64,000 bases of DNA from Zwartia panacis. Its GTDB lineage: Bacteria; Pseudomonadota; Gammaproteobacteria; Burkholderiales; Burkholderiaceae_B. How positions within the stretch are numbered: position 1 is the stretch's first letter; each line of letters begins with the position of its first letter. The stretch covers positions 1-64,000 of the forward strand of contig NZ_JAUHHF010000009.1 in the NCBI RefSeq assembly GCF_030410395.1, read 5' to 3'. The position numbers were made by a program, and so were the translations under genes. This document shows positions 38,096 to 46,511 of the stretch, piece by piece. The notes under the pieces were generated by a model. That model had not been told where the DNA came from, did no database searches, and saw only the letters and a list, made by a program, of their open reading frames with translations.

Positions 38096-38863
38096 ATGTC
38101 TGTGCACAATCTAAAAACCAAGCCTCAGGTCGACGCGATTCAACAGGCCAAAATTCACCTTGCCGCCGCCAACCGACTTGCCGTACTGGATGATTTGCAT
38201 GAGGGTATCGACAACCACTTTACGATGGCAGTGCCCGGCACGAAGGACCGTTATTTGATTCTTCCGTTCGGCTTGCATTGGTCAGAAGCACGTGCGAGCG
38301 ACATGATTGTATTTAACGAAAAAGGCGAGACACTCGAAGGTGATGGCATTGTCGAGCTTTCAGCTCAATGCATCCACGCGCCGGTCCATCGCATCACCGG
38401 TGCCAATGTCGTATTGCATACACATCAGAACTGGGCCGTCACGCTCAACATGCTCCAAGACAACCGCTTGCTGCCCGCAAGCCAGACTGCGGCTTTTTTC
38501 CATGGACTGATCGCGTATGACGATACCTATACGGGGACTGCCGACTTTCTTTCCGAGGGCGAACGACTCGCTCACGCGATTGGCGACAAGAAAATCCTGT
38601 TCATGAAGAATCATGGCGTTTTGGTGGTTGGCGACACCGTGGCACAAGCCTATAAACGCCTGTATAAACTTGAACGCGTCTGTCGTGCCCAAGTGCTGGC
38701 GATGAGTACCGGCAAGCCTATCCAGATACTCTCTGAGGAGGTGATCGCCGCGGTTCAGAAACCACCTGTTGACGATCGTCACACGCGCGCAGGTCGCGAT
38801 AATCTCTACTTCGAAGCGATGATGCGCGTGCTTGACCGGGAACTTCCCGGCTACGCAGACTAA
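38096..38863 (+). CDS. class II aldolase/adducin family protein
   Basis: The 255-residue protein has the fold of L-fuculose-phosphate aldolase and related enzymes. Zinc ligands are visible as His pair in VLHTHQNWAV and a later His in MKNHGVLVVGDTVAQAYK; an acidic residue in this family acts as catalyst. Substrates range from sugar phosphates to decarboxylated sugar acids, and cannot be named. AAAAGG precedes the ATG. It diverges from the porin gene and converges on a TauD-like gene. Confidence 0.88.
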   Translation: MSVHNLKTKPQVDAIQQAKIHLAAANRLAVLDDLHEGIDNHFTMAVPGTKDRYLILPFGLHWSEARASDMIVFNEKGETLEGDGIVELSAQCIHAPVHRITGANVVLHTHQNWAVTLNMLQDNRLLPASQTAAFFHGLIAYDDTYTGTADFLSEGERLAHAIGDKKILFMKNHGVLVVGDTVAQAYKRLYKLERVCRAQVLAMSTGKPIQILSEEVIAAVQKPPVDDRHTRAGRDNLYFEAMMRVLDRELPGYAD

Positions 38864-38873
38864 ACAGGGATCA

Positions 38874-39929
38874 CTACTCAGGCTTGAGAGGCGCGATCCA
38901 GGCGGCGGCGGGCACCATCACCCCGCCGCGCACACCCGGCTCAATTGAGCCATATCGCTGAGCCCAAACGGGCGGCAAGGGACGCGCCTGAGGCGAGGAC
39001 AACCACAGTCTCAGCAAATGACGCTTACGTCCCGGCTCTTGCCAGTCTTCGAACGCAGTCCGATCATGTAATAGCGTGTGATTGTGCACAAACTGCAAAT
39101 CACCAGGCTCAAGCCGCATCAAAAAATTAAGACGTGTGTCGTTTGCCAAGGCATCAAAACAGTCCAGGGCTTCGACATGCAAGGGGGTCAAACGCATCGC
39201 CCCGTCAAAACGCTGCGCCGAATCGATGTATTGACGCTGATAAATCGTCGACATCATTTGAGCATGCCAAGTGAACACCGGAATTTCAAAATACGGGAGT
39301 TGTCCCTCGGCCACATCGCCACGACGATCCGTCGCGATCGGATCAAACAGTGCGGCGGCCAGCTCAGGATAATCACGCCGCATCACGTTGTAAATCGTGT
39401 TGGAGGAAACGAGTGCCGAATCCCCACCGGATTTGGCCTGCTGCAAACACACCAGCCCGACAATGTCGCTCGAGTCCGTATGGAACGTCTGTCTTTCGTG
39501 CGTCTGATAGATTCTGACCTTGGGATCGTCCGCATTCAGTCCCATGTCGATCACATGACCCAGCACATGGCCTTTTGCATTTTGGGGACGCGGATGCCCC
39601 AAATGACAACCCAAGCCAAAAAAGGCAGCCGCCGTAATCTCGCGTGGCCATTCATTGACCGGCAGGGCACGCACCAAGGCGAATCCTTTGCCGTGAATCA
39701 ACTCATCATGCAAACGTGCGAGTCTCGGTCCCAACGTTGGCAATACGAAACTCTCCCGACGAATCGACGCGATGTCCGGGTGACGTCTCAACGCCTCACG
39801 TGCCGCCTGCTCCAGCTCGGACAGTTCGATATCCGTGAGTCTGTGAATCCAAGTGTCGGAAGCACAGACCTCCGGTCCCAACCAGGCAGTCGGGCCAACA
39901 ATCTCCGGCGGCAAGTCATCGATACGCAT
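38874..39929 (-). CDS. TauD/TfdA-family dioxygenase (second in window)
   Basis: The 351-residue protein has the iron-binding His150-x-Asp152 in FHTDSSDIVG and a distal His in FVHNHTLLHDRTAFEDW, with Arg in RKRHLLRLWLS for 2-oxoglutarate. It is longer and divergent compared with the left-end TauD-like enzyme, and resembles the gamma-butyrobetaine/clavaminate-synthase-like side of the family. The ATG at 39929 has AGGA six bases upstream; a frame to 39971 adds residues without a site. It diverges from the TauE/SafE gene, whose start is 89 bases away. Confidence 0.86.
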   Translation of the reverse strand: MRIDDLPPEIVGPTAWLGPEVCASDTWIHRLTDIELSELEQAAREALRRHPDIASIRRESFVLPTLGPRLARLHDELIHGKGFALVRALPVNEWPREITAAAFFGLGCHLGHPRPQNAKGHVLGHVIDMGLNADDPKVRIYQTHERQTFHTDSSDIVGLVCLQQAKSGGDSALVSSNTIYNVMRRDYPELAAALFDPIATDRRGDVAEGQLPYFEIPVFTWHAQMMSTIYQRQYIDSAQRFDGAMRLTPLHVEALDCFDALANDTRLNFLMRLEPGDLQFVHNHTLLHDRTAFEDWQEPGRKRHLLRLWLSSPQARPLPPVWAQRYGSIEPGVRGGVMVPAAAWIAPLKPE

Positions 39930-40018
39930 ATTTTTCCTGAGAAATTTTATAGAGAGGTCCATTGCGCACATGAAAGCGCCCGTAGGTGCTATCGTTAGCG
40001 AAGATTGAAGAAATTATA

Positions 40019-40777
40019 ATGACTGATTCTTATACCTCACTCGCCCTGGTTTTCTCTATTTTCGTGCTCGCCGGACTCGTCAAGGGCGTGATTGGCATGG
40101 GTCTACCGACGATCGCGATCGGCTTGCTTGGACTAGTCATCGCGCCCGTCGAGGCTGCGGCGATGCTTGTACTGCCCTCACTCATCACCAACATCTGGCA
40201 ACTGATATCCGGTCCAAGCTTCTGGATATTATTCAAAAGATTCAAAACCCTGCTTATCGGTATCTGTTTGGGTACACCTTTTGGCGTGAGCTTTATTGTC
40301 AGTGGTCAAACAGCGATTGTGACGGCGGGTTTAGGCTTCGTGTTGATGGCCTATGGCCTCTACGGCTTATCCCAGGCACGCTTGAATGTCTCGAAACGCT
40401 CCGAATCCCGAGCCTCACCTCTCATCGGTTTTGTGACGGGCATATTGTCTGGCGCGACAGGCATTGCCGCCCTGCCCGCTGCACCCTACTATACGGCGCT
40501 CGAACTCAAAAGAGATGATTTGATTCAGGCACTGGGCCTATCTTTCACGGTCGCCTCCGTGGCGTTGGCGATCGGCTTACTTGTCACGGGTGAGTTCGAA
40601 ATGGAAATCGCCACAACATCTTTGCTGGCACTGATCCCGGCTTTGATTGGCATGTTCTTGGGCCAAGCGCTTAGAAAAAGAATTCCCCAGGAAAAGTTTC
40701 GCCGCTACTTCTTTTTCAGCTTGTTATTTCTGGGTTCCTACACTTCATTTCGAGCGCTCAGCCTGATCTGGAGCTAG
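40019..40777 (+). CDS. TauE/SafE-family anion exporter
   Basis: The 252-residue membrane protein has about eight spans and two internally related halves, each with a KGVIGMGLP- or TGILSGATGIA-like glycine segment, typical of the TauE/SafE family. Members export sulfite, sulfoacetate or other small anions, or import some. The ATG at 40019 has GAAGAA upstream and is preferred over a TTG at 39986. Divergence from a TauD-like gene makes a sulfonate link attractive but unproven. Confidence 0.88.
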   Translation: MTDSYTSLALVFSIFVLAGLVKGVIGMGLPTIAIGLLGLVIAPVEAAAMLVLPSLITNIWQLISGPSFWILFKRFKTLLIGICLGTPFGVSFIVSGQTAIVTAGLGFVLMAYGLYGLSQARLNVSKRSESRASPLIGFVTGILSGATGIAALPAAPYYTALELKRDDLIQALGLSFTVASVALAIGLLVTGEFEMEIATTSLLALIPALIGMFLGQALRKRIPQEKFRRYFFFSLLFLGSYTSFRALSLIWS

Positions 40778-40780
40778 CCC

Positions 40781-40817
40781 CGCTTGATGCGAACCTGAGT
40801 ATCAACGCATCAGAGCG
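40781..40817. terminator. convergent hairpin after TauE/SafE gene
   Basis: CGCT+TGATGCG (40781-40791) pairs with CGCATCA+G+AGCG (40806-40817) with a single bulge around a 14-base loop, directly after the exporter stop. No T-run follows. It faces the converging flavin-reductase gene. Confidence 0.5.
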
Positions 40818-40839
40818 AGACCTTCTTGAAAAGAGCTTT

Positions 40840-41469
40840 TTACTTGGCGGGAACGTACTCTTTGGGACGAATCATTTCAAACAGAGTGTTGACCTCGACA
40901 TAGTCACCTTTGTAGCCACAACGTCCCAAGGGCCGTGCCGCAGCCGTGTCAAAAATACCGTCTTTCAGAAACTCGTCGTTGATATGAACGCCGACCACCT
41001 CGCCAAGCGTGAGCCAAGTATCGATGAGATCGCCTTTTGCGTTTTTGAGCTGAGTCGTACTGATCAACTTGCATTCAAGCGCCGCAATCGCACGGGCGAT
41101 ACGAGGAGGCTTGACAAGCGTCGAAGCGGCGGCTTCGAGGCCGGCTAGCTTCATCTCGTCAACACCCGGGGCGACTGATGCCGAACTGATGTTCATTTCC
41201 TGCGCCAGCTCCGCACCACAGAAGTTCGCCACGAACTCGCCAGTCGCATCAATATTGTTGACGCTGTCTTTACGGACGTGGCTTGTGCAAAAACCAATGA
41301 CAGGTGGCGTCTCGGCAAAGGCATTGAAAAAACTGTAAGGGGCAAGATTGACCCGACCCTGCAGATCGATGCTGGAGATCCAGCCGATCGGACGCGGCGC
41401 CACAATCGCTTTGAAGGGGTTATGCGGCAGGCCATGGCCTTTGCTGGGTTCGTAAAAATAGTCGCTCAC
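40840..41469 (-). CDS. flavin reductase (DIM6/NTAB) family protein
   Basis: The 209-residue FMN-binding split-barrel protein has HNPFKAIVAPRPIGWISSID and GRVNLAPYSFFNAF, the typical FMN-contact region. Such proteins reduce flavin for partner monooxygenases or act alone. No partner monooxygenase gene is adjacent. The GTG at 41469 has AAGGA seven bases upstream and yields the family's normal N-terminus; the longer frame to 41811 runs through the divergent hydratase gene and is rejected. It is divergent from the three-gene hydratase. Confidence 0.88.
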   Translation of the reverse strand: MSDYFYEPSKGHGLPHNPFKAIVAPRPIGWISSIDLQGRVNLAPYSFFNAFAETPPVIGFCTSHVRKDSVNNIDATGEFVANFCGAELAQEMNISSASVAPGVDEMKLAGLEAAASTLVKPPRIARAIAALECKLISTTQLKNAKGDLIDTWLTLGEVVGVHINDEFLKDGIFDTAAARPLGRCGYKGDYVEVNTLFEMIRPKEYVPAK

Positions 41470-41635
41470 GGATGAATCCTTGAAAAGTGAAGTCGCAATG
41501 CACAGAATATCAGGTACTCGCTGTGATCTTTTAGCATAAATATTTTCTGCCACGCGGCTGAAACGACAAGACAGCCGAGTCAAAATGGGTGTAAAAATAG
41601 GCTCTACTTCGACACAGATGACATGAGAGTCCTGT

Positions 41636-41962
41636 ATGACTGAAAGAAAAGTGAACGATCTAGGTGGACAGCCGGCCGGACCGGTCTGTTTGGACGAGCA
41701 TCCCAGCACGCTGCATGAAAAACGCGTGGATGCCTTGCAGAAGTTATTGACGGGAAGCAAACTGCAGGCGTTTACCTCGGATGCCATGCGACGCGCCATC
41801 GAGTCCAACACCGAAGAGGACTACAAGAACATGTTGTATTACGACAAGTGGATCCGCGCAGTTCGCGATCTGGTGATCGAGCAGCAGTTGCTCACCGCGA
41901 AAGAAATCGATGACCGCATTGAGCTCCTGCGCGAACGCTACAAACAAAAGGGAACGCTATGA
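41636..41962 (+). CDS. nitrile hydratase/thiocyanate hydrolase beta-N part (ScnB-like)
   Basis: The 108-residue helical protein starts with a DLGG motif and has LHEKRVDALQKLL and a C-terminal helix DKWIRAVRDLVIEQQLLTA. This corresponds to the N-terminal half of the nitrile hydratase beta subunit (compare YxxHWLxAAERIL in Pseudonocardia-type enzymes) and to the small beta subunit of thiocyanate hydrolase. The gene overlaps the next by four bases (ATGA), so the three genes are coupled in the order beta-N, beta-C, alpha, which is the scnB-scnA-scnC order. It is not an activator: the FxEPWE-type signature is lacking. Confidence 0.83.
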   Translation: MTERKVNDLGGQPAGPVCLDEHPSTLHEKRVDALQKLLTGSKLQAFTSDAMRRAIESNTEEDYKNMLYYDKWIRAVRDLVIEQQLLTAKEIDDRIELLRERYKQKGTL

Positions 41963-42282
41963 CCGCGATTGCTCCCCGTCCCGGGCAGGCACTGCCTGCC
42001 GGTACTCCAGTCGTTGTGCGCAGACAGCCTCCTGAAGCGCATTGCCGAACGCCGTTTTATTTGCGAGGTGCGCGCGGTGAAATCGCTGAAGTAAGAGGTT
42101 GCTACCGCGATCCTTCCCTACTGGCCTTTCATAAACCGGGTCTGCCGATGCGTGTGCTGTATCGCGTGCGCTTCAAACAAAAAGACGTCTGGCCGAACTA
42201 TACCGGCAGCCCTCACGACACAGTCGTCGCAGATATTTATGAACACTGGATCGATCCAATCACCGGAGCAGAAAAAGCATGA
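41959..42282 (+). CDS. nitrile hydratase/thiocyanate hydrolase beta-C part (ScnA-like, SH3-like barrel)
   Basis: The 107-residue protein matches the C-terminal SH3-like barrel of the nitrile hydratase beta subunit: HCRTPFYLRGARGEIAEVRG and VLYRVRFKQKDVWPNY, ending in DTVVADIYEHWIDP. In thiocyanate hydrolase this segment is a separate alpha subunit. It packs on the metal subunit and supplies contacts to the active-site sulfinate/sulfenate cysteines. Four-base overlaps with both neighbours show tight coupling. Confidence 0.87.
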   Translation: MTAIAPRPGQALPAGTPVVVRRQPPEAHCRTPFYLRGARGEIAEVRGCYRDPSLLAFHKPGLPMRVLYRVRFKQKDVWPNYTGSPHDTVVADIYEHWIDPITGAEKA

Positions 42283-42974
42283 GTACGTCCCACGGCCATC
42301 ATCACGACCACGATCATGACCATGATCACGACCATGGACATCCGCACGCGCATCCACACTCCCCTCCGGCGCCGGACGATGACGATCACTACGACCGCTA
42401 CGAAGTCTTGTTGCAGACCGCCATTCGTGAATTACTGGACGAAAAGGGCATTATCACTGCAGAGGAATTACACAGACAGATTGACTACCAGGACAGTCTG
42501 ACGCCTGCGATCGGAGGCAAGATCGTTGCCAAGGCTTGGGTTGACCCGGAGTTTAAAAAGAAACTGTTGGCCGAACCGCTCAAGACAATCAATGCGTCTT
42601 TTGAGCTCGATATCACCACACCACTCGATCTAGTCGTACTGGAAAATACTCCCAAGGTGCACAACGTGGTGGTATGCACGCTATGTTCCTGCTACCCGCG
42701 CATGCTGCTGGGTATTCCGCCTGCATGGTACAAGTCGATCGATTATCGCTCGCGTGTCGTCGTCGAGCCCCGCAAAGTGCTTGCAGAGTTTGGAACGCAC
42801 TTACCCGATGATGTCGAGGTCCGCGTTTCCGACAGCACAGCAGACCTGAGGTTCCTGGTTTTGCCTAATCGTCCTGCGGGTACCGAGGCCATGAGTGAAG
42901 CAGAACTTGCCGAACTGGTCACTCGGGACTCAATGATTGGCACGTCTTTGCCATTGAGCCCGAAAAAAACTTAG
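42279..42974 (+). CDS. cobalt-type nitrile hydratase alpha / thiocyanate hydrolase gamma subunit with His-rich tail
   Basis: The 231-residue metal subunit has the claw motif VCTLCSCYPR, whose Thr (rather than Ser) in C-T-L-C-S-C marks the cobalt (Co3+) type; the cysteines are normally oxidised to sulfinate/sulfenate. KAWVDPEFKKKLLAEP and PPAWYKSIDYRSRVVVEPR match the family. The first 27 residues hold 13 histidines (H at 5, 7-9, then alternate with Asp), followed by an Asp-rich stretch, which is not part of the usual fold. The enzyme hydrates a nitrile to amide, or thiocyanate to ammonia and carbonyl sulfide; the sequence alone does not decide. No activator gene is adjacent. Confidence 0.93.
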   Translation: MSTSHGHHHDHDHDHDHDHGHPHAHPHSPPAPDDDDHYDRYEVLLQTAIRELLDEKGIITAEELHRQIDYQDSLTPAIGGKIVAKAWVDPEFKKKLLAEPLKTINASFELDITTPLDLVVLENTPKVHNVVVCTLCSCYPRMLLGIPPAWYKSIDYRSRVVVEPRKVLAEFGTHLPDDVEVRVSDSTADLRFLVLPNRPAGTEAMSEAELAELVTRDSMIGTSLPLSPKKT

Positions 42975-43759
42975 AGGATTTTTTGGCGTATGCGGGTGAT
43001 CAGGATTTCGGCAAGAATCACAATCACGAAAATCGAAATCAGGATCACCGCTACGCGATCCCACTGAAAGAGATTAAGTGCGGTATCCAATGCCATGCCG
43101 ATACCGCCTGCGCCGACCAAACCAAGCACGGCGGACTCCCTGACGTTGATATCCCAGCGCAACAACACAATCGACCAAAAGGCCGGTTTGATTTGTGGCC
43201 AGTAACCATATTGGATCAGTGCGCCTGTGCTCGCCCCGACAGAGGTCAACGCTTCAATCGAGCCACGCTGCGCCTCTTCGACACTCTCTCCAACCAGCTT
43301 GCCCACGAAACCAATTGAACGAAACGCAATGGCCATGGTGCCCGCCAACGGACCCGGACCAAAAATCGCGATGAACAAAAGTGCCCAGACCAAGGAATTG
43401 ACCGAACGACTGGAGACGAGAATCAGGCGCGCGAGTGTATTAATCAAACGATTCGGTGTGAGATTGTTCGCCGCAAGAAGACCAATCGGCACCGCAAGCA
43501 ATACCGAGATGATCGTCCCCAGTGTGGCGATATGAATGGTTTCAATCAATGCGTCATGCACCGAACCGGAGTAATGCGCCCAGTCAACAGGCCACATCCG
43601 TGAGAACAAATCCGCCATTTGCTCAGGAGCGTCGAGCAAAAATTCGGGGATCACCTCAACACTGCGAATCGATTGAACAACAGCGGCGACAAACAAAAAA
43701 TAAAAACCAAAGCGCACGAGCCTTTGGCTCAGCGAATAACGCTCCCAGACCCTATTCAT
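42971..43759 (-). CDS. phnE: phosphonate-type ABC permease PhnE (second copy)
   Basis: The 262-residue inner-membrane permease has about six spans, including ISVLLAVPIGLLAANNLTPN, and the loop ESVEEAQRGSIEALTSVGAS that contacts the ATPase. It matches the PhnE family. Its stop overlaps the hydratase stop by four bases (convergent), and its start overlaps the upstream permease stop by four bases. Two PhnE proteins likely pair as a heterodimer. Confidence 0.9.
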   Translation of the reverse strand: MNRVWERYSLSQRLVRFGFYFLFVAAVVQSIRSVEVIPEFLLDAPEQMADLFSRMWPVDWAHYSGSVHDALIETIHIATLGTIISVLLAVPIGLLAANNLTPNRLINTLARLILVSSRSVNSLVWALLFIAIFGPGPLAGTMAIAFRSIGFVGKLVGESVEEAQRGSIEALTSVGASTGALIQYGYWPQIKPAFWSIVLLRWDINVRESAVLGLVGAGGIGMALDTALNLFQWDRVAVILISIFVIVILAEILITRIRQKIL

Positions 43760-44631
43760 GACGCCACCTTGGGAGCCGGCATGGATGAAGGTTTGCCTTT
43801 GAACAACTCTGCGATGGTCAGATTGTCAAGAAACACGCGCCGAATCACATTGGCCAACAGCTCGCCCAACATGATGAGCGTGATGATACTGATCAAGATC
43901 GTGCAGACATAGTCGTAATCGAATCGTTGGAAGGCGGAGAACAATGTCCCGCCAATGCCGCCCGCTCCCACGATCCCGACCATGGTCGAGTTGCGCAGAT
44001 TGGAGTCAAACTGGTATGTGCAAAAGCCGATAAATCGAGGAAACACCTGAGGCAAGACAGAAAAAATAATGACATTGGCAAACGAGGCGCCAGTCGCACG
44101 CACCGCTTCGACCTGCTTGAGAGAGATCTCTTCGATTGACTCTGTGAACAGCTTGCCGATGAAGCCGATCGAAGCGACCGTCAAGGCCAGAATACCCGCC
44201 AACGCACCAAAACCCACTGCCTTCACAAACAAGATCGCGACAATCACAGGATGCAAGGCCCGGCAAAACGCCACAATCGTGCGCGCGGGCCAAGAGGCCC
44301 AGCCCGGCATGAGATTGCGGGCGCCCAACAGCCCAAGAGGCAATGCCAGAAAGATGCCAAGCGTCGACGCCAACACCGCGATCTCAAGACTTTCTGACAA
44401 GCCCTTGATCAACAGGGTGTAACGCTCGAAATTCGGTGGAAACATCCGGTCTAAAAAGGTCGCGGCATGTCCGAGACCGGCAATAAAACGTGCCAGTGTG
44501 ACATCAAGCTGCGCGCTCGCATAAATGACATACAGGACGGCAAGCAACACGCCTGCCTTTGCCTTGAGCGACATCGTGAAAGGCTTGCTATGCGCGCGAC
44601 GTGCGCCAGAGGATGGGGTGGACGCCGTCAT
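43756..44631 (-). CDS. phnE: phosphonate-type ABC permease PhnE (first copy)
   Basis: The 291-residue permease has an N-terminal extension before the first span ([20 protein letters not shown]) and the coupling loop [20 protein letters not shown]. The sequence [20 protein letters not shown] is PhnE-like. The ATG at 44631 overlaps the phnC stop as ATGA and is preferred over an upstream TTG. It is homologous to, but longer than, the second permease. Confidence 0.9.
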   Translation of the reverse strand: MTASTPSSGARRAHSKPFTMSLKAKAGVLLAVLYVIYASAQLDVTLARFIAGLGHAATFLDRMFPPNFERYTLLIKGLSESLEIAVLASTLGIFLALPLGLLGARNLMPGWASWPARTIVAFCRALHPVIVAILFVKAVGFGALAGILALTVASIGFIGKLFTESIEEISLKQVEAVRATGASFANVIIFSVLPQVFPRFIGFCTYQFDSNLRNSTMVGIVGAGGIGGTLFSAFQRFDYDYVCTILISIITLIMLGELLANVIRRVFLDNLTIAELFKGKPSSMPAPKVAS

Positions 44632-45398
44632 ACGATCCAAGACTCGCCGCCGTAAATCCTTTTGAGCATGCCATGATCCAGCCCCGAAGCCGGACCGTCA
44701 TAGACCACTTCTCCTCCCGACATACCAATCAGGCGCGTCGCATAACGCTTGGCCAACTCAACATCGTGCATGTTGATGACGACAGGAATTTGTTGGGCCT
44801 GCGCCTGCGCAGTAAGCAGCTCCATAATCTCCACAGAGGTCTTGGGATCCAGTGAAGAAGTTGGTTCGTCCGCCAGCAAAATAGCTGGAGCCTGCATCAA
44901 GGCACGCGCGATGCCGACACGCTGCCTCTGCCCGCCTGAGAGCGCATCGGCGCGCTGGCTTGCGAAATCACCCAACCCCACCGTATCCAAGTAGCGGTAG
45001 GCTTGTTCAATGTCTTCTGGTTTGAAACTCCGAAACCAGGCTTTCCAGGCCGGCAAATATCCCAGCCGCCCGGTCAACAGGTTTTCCATCACCGTCAGAC
45101 GTTCCACGAGGTTGTATTCCTGGAACACCATGCCGATATGACGACGCGCATGACGCAATGCCGCGCCTCGGACACGGGTCAAATCCACCGTGCCTTGAGA
45201 AGTATTCAAGGTGATTTGTCCATCCGAAGGCTCGACCAACCTGTTGATGCAGCGCAGCAACGTGCTTTTTCCCGTGCCCGAGGGACCGATGATCGCGGTC
45301 ACCTCCTGGCCGGATATATCGAGGTTGATACCCTTCAGAACAGGGTGGCCCGCCCGGTAAGACTTGACCAACCCTTTGATGCTCAGCGCAGAAGCCAT
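44628..45398 (-). CDS. phnC: phosphonate-type ABC ATPase PhnC
   Basis: The 256-residue ATPase has Walker [12 protein letters not shown], the Q-loop in [19 protein letters not shown], signature [10 protein letters not shown] and Walker [13 protein letters not shown]. The [10 protein letters not shown] segment is typical of PhnC. It energises the two PhnE permeases. The ATG at 45398 follows the phnD stop by four bases; upstream residues in the longer frame belong to that gene's region and are rejected. Confidence 0.92.
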   Translation of the reverse strand: MASALSIKGLVKSYRAGHPVLKGINLDISGQEVTAIIGPSGTGKSTLLRCINRLVEPSDGQITLNTSQGTVDLTRVRGAALRHARRHIGMVFQEYNLVERLTVMENLLTGRLGYLPAWKAWFRSFKPEDIEQAYRYLDTVGLGDFASQRADALSGGQRQRVGIARALMQAPAILLADEPTSSLDPKTSVEIMELLTAQAQAQQIPVVINMHDVELAKRYATRLIGMSGGEVVYDGPASGLDHGMLKRIYGGESWIV

Positions 45399-45402
45399 AA
45401 AA

Positions 45403-46413
45403 CTATTTGGCCTTCGCTTTTGCTTTTGCTTTTTCAGCCTCACGGTCATAAGCAGCGCGGTTGAACTTTTCTCCGCCGGCCTCGGCGACTTCACGCACGA
45501 TCGCCCAGTCTTTTTCGTAGGTCACAGGATAGAAGCGGTCCGCACCATCAAAGGCTTTTTGCATGGCGGCCGGATAGCGATAGTCATAGAAACACGCCAG
45601 CATCTTGTCGCGGAATCCTGGTTCCAGATCATGCGCATAGGCGAAAGATGAGGTCGGAAACTTTGGACTGGTATAAATGATGCGGAAATCATCCTTATTG
45701 ATCTGTCCACGCCCTGCCATACGATAAAACACGTCGGAAGCCACGGCAGCCGCATCGTAATCACCAGACTTTACGCCCATGACGGATTGATCATGTTTGC
45801 CTGAAAACAGGATTTTGTAATCTTTCTCAGGTGTCAAACCCTCTTTGGGAAACAAGGCCATAGGGGCCATATGGCCCGAGTTTGAAGAAGGTGCCGTATG
45901 AGCAACCTTTTTACCCTTCAGGTCAGACATTTTTTGAAACGGGCTGTCTTTTTTCACAATCAAAATCAGGTTGTAACCCTGAAAACCATCGGCCGTACCT
46001 TTCACAGCAAAGGGTACCGCTCCTGCGATGTTGACTGCGAAGGCCGTTGGACCAGTCGAAAAGCCACCCACATGAAGTCGACCCGAGCGCATCGCCTCGA
46101 TTTCAGCCGCATTGCTCTGCACCTGATAAAAAACGACACGTTTGCCTGTGCACTGAGCCAGGTGCTTGGTGAAAGGCGTAAAGATTTCTTCGTACACCGC
46201 AGGGTCTTCGACGGGCGTGTAAGTAAACACGAGCGTGGAAGGTGTTTTAAGCTTGGATTTGTCGGTGGGTGTATCCGCGACCATGTCTTTGTTGGCATCA
46301 CAGTACAGCGAATCCAGATCACCCCGGTTCGGGCAGGCTTGAGCAAAGCTGGCACTAGCCATGCCCATCGTCAGAGCGGCCAGACCCGCAGAAAACAACA
46401 GGGATAATTTCAT
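45403..46413 (-). CDS. phnD: PhnD-type phosphate/phosphite/phosphonate binding protein
   Basis: The 336-residue periplasmic protein has signal peptide [20 protein letters not shown] ending SFAQA. The PhnD core includes [40 protein letters not shown] and [13 protein letters not shown], the loop lining the anion site. An N-terminal segment after the signal holds two Cys and a D39-x-N-x-D43-x3-D47-x3-D51 acidic pattern. The C-terminus is a KAKAKAKAK tail. No phosphonate-degrading gene (C-P lyase, phnX, ptxD) lies in the window, so the ligand may be phosphite, phosphonate or another anion. Confidence 0.9.
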   Translation of the reverse strand: MKLSLLFSAGLAALTMGMASASFAQACPNRGDLDSLYCDANKDMVADTPTDKSKLKTPSTLVFTYTPVEDPAVYEEIFTPFTKHLAQCTGKRVVFYQVQSNAAEIEAMRSGRLHVGGFSTGPTAFAVNIAGAVPFAVKGTADGFQGYNLILIVKKDSPFQKMSDLKGKKVAHTAPSSNSGHMAPMALFPKEGLTPEKDYKILFSGKHDQSVMGVKSGDYDAAAVASDVFYRMAGRGQINKDDFRIIYTSPKFPTSSFAYAHDLEPGFRDKMLACFYDYRYPAAMQKAFDGADRFYPVTYEKDWAIVREVAEAGGEKFNRAAYDREAEKAKAKAKAK

Positions 46414-46511
46414 TATTAGTCTCCAAAACGCTTGAACTGCGTTGCACAGTGATAAAGTGTTGATCGAATATATACCGTAATCACCCTCACTGTAACTCCT
46501 CGTTTTCCTTT
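46414..46511. promoter_or_regulatory. divergent control region, phnD / NUDIX-MBL fusion
   Basis: This 98-base gap separates two divergent genes. It contains an AT-rich segment around 46464-46480 that could hold promoter elements, but no -35/-10 pair with good spacing was found in either direction. A Pho box (two CTGTCAT-like repeats) was looked for and not seen. Confidence 0.3.

Noticed and set aside
36748-38121. Porin gene taken from its longest frame
   Set aside because: The extra 44 residues are acidic and do not form a signal peptide, and they overlap the divergent aldolase gene. The GTG at 37989 gives a proper signal sequence.
39078-39998. Open frame of 306 codons on the plus strand
   Set aside because: It is antisense to the TauD-like gene with intact iron ligands, and its product shows no family features.
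40840-41811. Long flavin reductase form of 323 residues
   Set aside because: The extra N-terminus is Cys-rich and runs antisense through the beta-N hydratase gene. The GTG at 41469 has a ribosome-binding site and matches family length.
41636-41962. Beta-N gene considered as a nitrile hydratase activator (P14K-like)
   Set aside because: Activators share a fold with the beta N-terminus, but the DLGG start and the DKWIRAVRDL helix fit the structural subunit, and the partner beta-C gene lacks this half.
42297-42360. Repeated CAT/CAC-GAC pattern considered as a DNA regulatory repeat
   Set aside because: It is explained by the His/Asp codons of the hydratase tail, with mixed codon choice, so selection seems to be on the protein.
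42971-46413. Phosphonate degradation cluster
   Set aside because: Only transport genes are present; no phnG-M, phnX, phnWA or ptxD was found on either side.
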